A stretch of 64,000 nucleotides of DNA from Gambelia wislizenii. Taxonomy: Eukaryota; Chordata; Lepidosauria; Squamata; Crotaphytidae. The position numbers were made by a program, and so were the translations under genes. Under the pieces are notes generated by a model. The model saw only the letters and a program-made list of their open reading frames with translations, was not told where the DNA came from and searched no databases. Below are positions 58,301 to 64,000 of the stretch, piece by piece; the first letter of the stretch is position 1, and every line of letters begins with the position of its first letter. The DNA lies in the NCBI GenBank assembly GCA_030847615.1, contig JAUMIR010000001.1, positions 291,736,187 through 291,800,186 on the forward strand, read 5' to 3'.

Positions 58301-59480
58301 TACATGAGAGCCACAGATTTTCCTGTTTGTGGAGGCAGGCTTTTTTCCCATCTTTAAATCCATCAGTCTTTACCATCTTTTGCAGACCCGGTGTTACTAT
58401 AAGATGTTCCACTTTCTTTTAGTGGGCACTTAGTTATTTATCCTTGTACTGCCAGATAAGCCAAAACAGGAAGGGAACACTCATGTGTGGGAAGAGTGAC
58501 AAAGTTCTGCACCCTTAATGGCTTCATGATTTTTGGAATTTCTGTCGACTACACTAAATGTCCCAGTAAGGACCTCCTCCTCCTTCACTATGCACCCCCC
58601 AGTCTGCTTTGGAGGAACCCCCAGCCCCATGGGACAGATGAGGAGGTCACACTATGGGCTACATCTGGGGAAATGAAACTGTTTGGGGGGAAGACCCAAA
58701 CATGCCCACACGTGCTTCAGAATTGTTGAACTGTACTACATGAGCAGGATTTAAAGAGTGGCCTGCATTGGTTAGAGTACCCATTATACCACTCTGGGAA
58801 ACTTGAAATGTAATACGTTTTAGTAAAACTTCATTAAATATTTTCCAGCAGATTTTATGTACTTCATTTCCCATTGTGCCAATTATGAAGACACTGTGTC
58901 AAGGAATAAAATTAATTACCTGTAATTCTTGTTCTCAGAAGACAGGAGCATGAGCCTGAAAGTCAGGGTCTATTGTGCAAGGGTAGAGATGTGTTGTGAC
59001 ATTTAGCTCATATTTCTCCAGAGGTTTCGCCTTTCTAATCATTCTGCTCTTCCCACCCAATTCTTCTAGTGTTGAAAAAAAATCATTGTTGCATCATGAT
59101 TCATAATCATGGACGTAGCTGCAAGGTAGCAGCAATGTGAAAAAGAAAACCTGCCTGTTCCAACCCTTTTGTCGCTAGCCTAGTAAATTCCCACAGCAGA
59201 AAGATTGGCTCCTAATTTTGGCACTGTTGAATGGTCTTGTCTGGATGATGAACTGCAGGTATAGGAATAGAAGGCTGATGAAACAAAACTTGGTGGTACA
59301 ACAGCTTGGTAAGAAGCATACATTTGTGACACAGTGGAAACAGAGCAACTGGGACTCTGTGTGTGTGTGTGTTTGTGTTTAAAGAGCAGTGATTCCCAGT
59401 AGTTCTCATAGAAATTTGTCTTGTTGGTGACAATGTTTGGTTTTTGCTGAGAAAGGAAAATAAGTTCAGATTTCTTTGAA
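58301..59480. other. Non-coding stretch
   Basis: A GT run at 59357-59372. Nothing else recognised. Confidence 0.4.
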
Positions 59481-59484
59481 AATC

Positions 59485-59798
59485 TAAAAATCAATAACGC
59501 AAAACCCCAAAATGGTGCTTCTAGCCACTTCCTTGATGGCAAGCTCTTCCCACATGCACATCTGACTAATCAGCATCCCGAATTGGATGTCCTAACCAGT
59601 GGTAAAACACATTTCCCCACATTGTTATAAAAAATTCAGGAAAAGCCAGGAAGGCCTTTCCCACGCAGTAGGTGGAACTTTTTCCCACCCGCTCTTTCCG
59701 ATCCTTCTGAATGCCATAAATCTCCTTTGCAGTGGGTTGAGACAAAAAGTATTCTCTGTGAATTCTATGAGGACTGTTTTCATTATCCAGACAGCCCC
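59485..59798 (-). mobile_element. MITE family B, subgroup 1, one half only
   Basis: CGCAAAACCCCAAAATGGTG, CACATCTGACTAATCAGCAT, TTGGATGTCCTAACCAG and the end GAGGACTGTTTTCATTATCC align with the right half of 25131 and 30553. Right end CCAGACAGCCCC then TAA. The other half is missing. Confidence 0.75.
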
Positions 59799-60510
59799 TA
59801 AGCATGGTTAACATGTTGTAAAATACTCTGAAATTATACAAAATACCATAAAATGACCAAACAAGAATGTTTTTCAATGTTTATTTACTTTACATCATGC
59901 CTTTCTTCCATAGGACCTCTGGCAGCTAACATAGATTAAAACAGAAAAATCAAAATAGACAGATACTGTATTTCAGTATGTTTTATCTAAACTCATACAG
60001 CAAATGCCTGTTTAAACAAGATCTTTGACAGGTGTCAGTATGCTGTCTTTTAGGAAGTGATAATTTTACTCAGGCAGTTGTATATAGCCATTAAAAAAAA
60101 AAAGTCAGAAGCAGGAGTAAGTAACCTGCTTGTTTTGGCTTAGAATGGCTGAGCCTTTCTGTACCTTCTTTTTTTTTAAGAATTTTGAAGAATTCTTAGA
60201 AAAATAACAGGTATGAAAGACCCACCCTGAGCTACCTCCCCAACACTCGCAGGCATCCTGCAAGTTAGTGCATTTGTGAGAGTTTGGGTGGGTGGGGGAG
60301 ATAGGTAATCGTTGATGAATAGGCCGAAACTATAATGAGTTTTCCTTCTGTAATAGACGAGGGATTTCTGAAATAGATTTGTTTCTGACCACACTCCCAT
60401 TTCCAATATTCTTCTCCAACTCTGTCTATTATATATGCTTTAATTTGCAATCTCAGTATTGGTTGAAGCAGCAACATGTACCAAAGACAGACAATGAAAC
60501 TGTTTCTTAA
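59799..60510. other. Non-coding stretch
   Basis: Nothing recognised. Confidence 0.4.
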
Positions 60511-60512
60511 TA

Positions 60513-60750
60513 CAGTTGTCCCTCTGTATCCATGGATTTGGTATCCACGGATTTAAGTACAGTATTTACAGCTTGAAAATATTCTTTAAAAAATAAAAAT
60601 AATCCAAAAAGCAAATCTTATATAATGGACACTATTTTGCTATTCCATTGCATATAATGGAACTTGAGTATTCATGGATTTGGGTATGAATTACCTGTAA
60701 TTCATACCCAAAATAATCCAAAAACCCCTCCGAATATGAAGGGACAACTG
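60513..60750. mobile_element. Tigger-like MITE
   Basis: Ends CAGTTGTCCCTCTGTATCCA and, complemented, CAGTTGTCCCTTCATATTCG; TA flanks at 60511-60512 and 60751-60752. Interior includes GGTATCCACGGATTTAAGTA and a short AATTCATACCC inverted repeat. 238 bp. Confidence 0.9.
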
Positions 60751-60752
60751 TA

Positions 60753-61288
60753 GTTAACTTCCAACATGAATTTAAAATGCATAGAACACCTTTCAATCCA
60801 GTTTTCTAACCATTCTACAAAGTTTAGCTTGCTGCTAAAATTAAGTGAGATCATTTGATGGTGTTGTGCAGAATTAATATTAATCTCTCTCTCTCTCTCT
60901 CTTTCTTTCTCATTGTATATATTTAATGCAATATAAATAGCAATAATGAATGAATGCTGTCTTGGAAAACACTAACATACTAAGTTGATACAACTCTGTG
61001 CAACTATATGGTGAGCTTATGCAGTATTGGAAACTGGTATGTTGAACATCAAAAGTAACCCACTGAAGAACATCAATGAAATGATTCCTCAAGTTCCCAG
61101 AAGTGAGCCTCTTACTAGTGTGCATCGACTTTGCCATCCTACATAGACAGGATACATATGGAATTTATTTCTGTTTCTCATTTGAGCATGTCAAGAGTGT
61201 ATTTAGTTGTTTTCTATGAGTGTTTCTAATCCATGTTATGAACTGTTGGAATTCTATTCAGGCCTTCATTTTGGTGGTTATTTTGGTT
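60753..61288. other. Non-coding stretch with (CT)n
   Basis: A CT run at about 60884-60903. Nothing else recognised. Confidence 0.4.
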
Positions 61289-61290
61289 TT

Positions 61291-61532
61291 GAGAGCTGGT
61301 GTGGTGTAGTAGTTTGGGTCTTGGACTAGGACTCTGGAGACCAGGGGTCAGTTCCCTGCTTGACCATGGAAACCCACTGGGTGACTTGGACAAGTCACAC
61401 TCTCTCACCCTCAGAGGAGGGCAAGGGCAAACCCTCTCTGAACAAATCTTGCCAAGAAAACCGCATGATAGATTCGCCTTAGGGTTGCCATGAGTTGGAA
61501 ATGATTTAAATGCACACAACAACAATAACAAC
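61291..61532 (+). mobile_element. Sauria SINE, full length
   Basis: Head GAGAGCTGGTGTGGTGTAGT, body CACTGGGTGACTTGGACAAG, middle CTCTGAACAAATCTTGCCAA, tail GTTGCCATGAGTTGGAAATG ending in CAACAATAACAAC. Confidence 0.92.
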
Positions 61533-61829
61533 ATCTTGATTTAGTTCTTATGGGCATGGGTTATTGGTATTAACATTGTTTGAAATATATACTGTTTCTG
61601 ACATTTGTTTGAAGCATGTTTATTTATTATGCTCTTGTTTGGTATGAGTTCTTATGTTTGAGACCTTCCTGCTTGTATTGGTTGGTACTGTGATGAATTC
61701 ATACAGCAGGGACAGAGGGTTATGTATTCGTGTTCATATAACTAACAACTTGAACAAAATGTTAATGGTAATGTAAGAGTCAGGATGTAAAAGAGTGAGT
61801 TATTTGAATTAGACAGCTGTTAGTGCCAA
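61533..61829. other. Non-coding stretch
   Basis: Nothing recognised. Confidence 0.4.
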
Positions 61830-61831
61830 CT

Positions 61832-62027
61832 CGAGCAGTACTGCTCAAAGTGGTGGTTCCTGGACTGGTACCAGTCTGCGACCCATTGGCTGTTGGTCCA
61901 TGGAGAGTGTCCAGAAAAAAATAAACAGTGCTAACCAATGAGCACAAATATGGTACTTGTACTGCTCCCTGCAATATGGGGGGGGGATTACCAGTTCCCT
62001 ACAGCTGATAGTATGAGAAGCGCTGAA
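61832..62027. mobile_element. hAT-like MITE
   Basis: CAGTACTGCTCAAAGTGGTG, GTTCCTGGACTGGTACCAGT and CTGCGACCCATTGGC, with the complemented right end CAGCGCTTCTCATACTATCA, follow the common Charlie-type layout. Flanking octamers match only partly. Confidence 0.6.
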
Positions 62028-63605
62028 CAAGAACAGACCCCCTTAATTTGTTGCTGAATCATCAGCTAGGACTTATGTAAATCCCAGAGATTCAGTGGAT
62101 CTGTCCTTGTTGGGATGGGCAATTGGATTTAGGCCAGTATTTGCAAGTGCAAATAATTATGGTGTTGTTGACCTGATTCAAAATACAATTTTATGGTCAG
62201 AGCAACTAACTTGGTGAGTTATCTGAAAATGGAGTGCTCATCTGCTGGAATCTTTGTCAGAAGATAATAAAAAGGTGCAACATCAGCTCTTGTGGTCAAC
62301 AGGTAGTATGAACAGTCTGGAATACAGTAATTATGTTTAACTTCCTCATCTTGCTTGGTCAAAAAGCATCCAGTTTCCATTTGATGCCAGCTCCTTCCAG
62401 CTTCCCCAAACTCTGTAGGCCTTGATCAGGTGTTAAGTTTATTATATTATCCCTAACAGTCTTCTGATTTAAGCTTGAGGGCTCAATATTTTTGCTCCCA
62501 AATGGTGCATAGTGCCTCCCCCAAAGCCTCTGGGAGGGTGCTATGGGGTATTTCACTGCATTTGGGGTGCTTTTTGCAGGGGAGGGGCTTAAAGATTTAT
62601 AAAGGCATGGACTAGCATTTTTTTTCCTGAACAAGAATGTGACTTTCCAGAGGTCTTGGGAGCACTATGGGCCATTTTGTGGCCCAAAATTTGGACCTGA
62701 AAAGTGAGGTGGGATGGATGGTAGTGGTAAGAATGGAAGATGCAGCCCTCTATGACCGGAGGGGTGGGTAATATGAACCCCCACACCCCACTCCTGGTCT
62801 ACCAGTGATCCCAATCAGATCCTGTAAGGAGAACAAGCACTTTTAGCATCTACTATTTTAGTGATATGAGGTATAAACATAGGTGTTATCATACCCCTTT
62901 ATGTTAAGCTAATTGCAAAGTTTGGGTAGGCCTTGCTTATTCAGACCAAGAGATCATATATTTTTGATATTTGCTTTCAGTTGCAATTCATGTTTAGCAT
63001 GAAGTCTATTTTCACTATCAGGTACAGTTATCACACAGTATAATGAGATGGATGTGTTAGAGAATGTCTTGTTTTTCTGAAGGGCAAGAATTATTTTTAT
63101 GATATGGCAATAAATAGAGACTACCAAAATGCATTGCAACCTGGTCTCAACCGAAACAAATGTTGCTGAATGTGAACTGATTTCTACCAGGTTACATAGA
63201 ATTTCTACCGGTTGTATTTGGAATGTAAGATAAAAAAAAAGATCTGATAATCCCATGCTTCCCTTTACTCAGGATCTTGTAATGAAGTATGGACAAGTCC
63301 ATTTGGCAAACAATTATGAGAGAGACTTTCAAGAGCAACAGGCATATGATATAAACCAACCTTGGATGCTTGTTCACATTGCTCACATCTCTTTTGAGAA
63401 ATATGCTCCATCTTTGTTGAAATGATAGTAATTTATAAATAAGAATAATAAAGTAATAATACTATAGTTTTAATAGTATATTTTGTAAAATGGTCTGGTA
63501 AATAAAGCATTTTTTTTCCTGGAAAGTTATTTTAGCTTGAGACAGCTAATGTTTGGATGCACTTGACAATGGAGGTAATGTGGATTCCACACATTCTGCA
63601 CATTC
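62028..63605. other. Non-coding stretch
   Basis: Nothing recognised before the candidate exon. Confidence 0.4.
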
Positions 63606-63609
63606 CCAG

Positions 63610-63774
63610 TGGGGCCAGTCTTCTCCACTTAATAACACATTCTGTCCAACATTAACCTGTAATTCTGGAGATAATTGGATCAATAGACATGCGGATGAAT
63701 CCAGTTCTATGAGATCCACTTCACAAGGCAGAATAAGCCAATACTCTGTGTTAATGGATGTGCTTGATTTGAAA
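63610..63774 (+). CDS. Candidate host exon (weak)
   Basis: A frame with ordinary codon composition encodes WGQSSPLNNTFCPTLTC, SGDNWINRHADESSSMR and GRISQYSVLMDVLDLK. It is preceded by an acceptor-like CATTCTGCACATTCCCAG and followed by a donor-like AAAG/GTATAC. The frame is open from 63550, closed upstream by TAA (63547) and ends at TAG (63841). I recognise no domain or family. It could equally be a chance open frame of about 95 codons. Start and end are guesses from the splice-like motifs. Confidence 0.22.
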
Positions 63775-63844
63775 GGTATACAGAGAAAGCCAAAAAGAAT
63801 CATTCTTCTTTTCCCTCGTTATGTTCATCTTGTTCCAGTTTAGC

Positions 63845-64000
63845 AGGGACAGTCCCAGTTAATCCTCTGTTGTCCCACTTTCTCAGGTGCCTTTGAAATG
63901 TTCCAGTTTCTCACTCCTCCTCCCCCACTTTCCTCCTTTGTCCATGGCTTACTTCAGTTGCAGCAAACTGATTTCACAGTGCAAAAGTAGTTTGTGCTCA
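63845..64000. other. Non-coding end of window
   Basis: Nothing recognised. Confidence 0.4.

Overview
The window is gene-poor nuclear DNA from a vertebrate, almost certainly a squamate reptile (a lizard, possibly an iguanian). The call rests on the repeat mixture: tRNA-headed SINEs with a BovB-type tail (Sauria SINEs), BovB LINE 3' ends, a long L2-clade LINE, several CR1 3' ends, squamate-type L1 3' ends, and a 5S-rRNA-derived SINE, in AT-rich sequence with many microsatellites. I found no host gene I can name. The only sequence that looks like a possible host exon is at about 63.61-63.78 kb, and it is weak. All large open frames belong to retrotransposons or are composition artefacts.

Layout. 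0-11 kb: intergenic or intronic sequence with a triplicated MITE (2159-3104), a second member of that family (4983-5597), hAT-like remnants, a MITE at 8531-9124 and a CR1 3' end. 11-13 kb: two Tigger-like MITEs abut and share one TA; the second contains a 351-bp near-perfect palindrome and a Sauria SINE. 13-19.6 kb: mostly featureless, with a Tigger-like and a hAT MITE (the latter with an exact 8-bp duplication). 19.7-23.5 kb: BovB interrupted by another LINE, a Tigger-like element filled with hairpins and two SINEs, and a nested palindrome. 25-31 kb: two MITEs flank a 3.1-kb L2-clade LINE that has only a few lesions. 31.6-36.7 kb: a 5S-derived SINE, two 3' ends of a zinc-finger LINE in inverted orientation, and a MITE split by a solo LTR. 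37.6-51.3 kb: more MITEs (one split by an L1 fragment, one inserted in a 5S-type SINE), two GC-rich Tigger-like elements and a foldback with hammerhead-like motifs. 51-64 kb: older CR1 and SINE fragments.

The main finding is a swarm of non-autonomous DNA transposons. Two groups (termini near GGACTTTATCAG and GGGCTTGTCTA) often have 3-bp TNA target duplications, as in PIF/Harbinger elements. Many carry a conserved internal module that looks like a promoter plus first-exon 5' splice site: CCAAT box, GC box, and CAG/GTAAGT-type donors. They are therefore candidates for seeding promoters or exons across the genome. Nesting gives a relative order of insertion: for example, SINE before MITE at 50.6 kb, and MITE before LTR at 34.4-35.7 kb.

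Coordinates of repeat edges are exact where target duplications or terminal repeats are visible and approximate otherwise. Superfamily names are assigned from remembered family hallmarks, without any database search.
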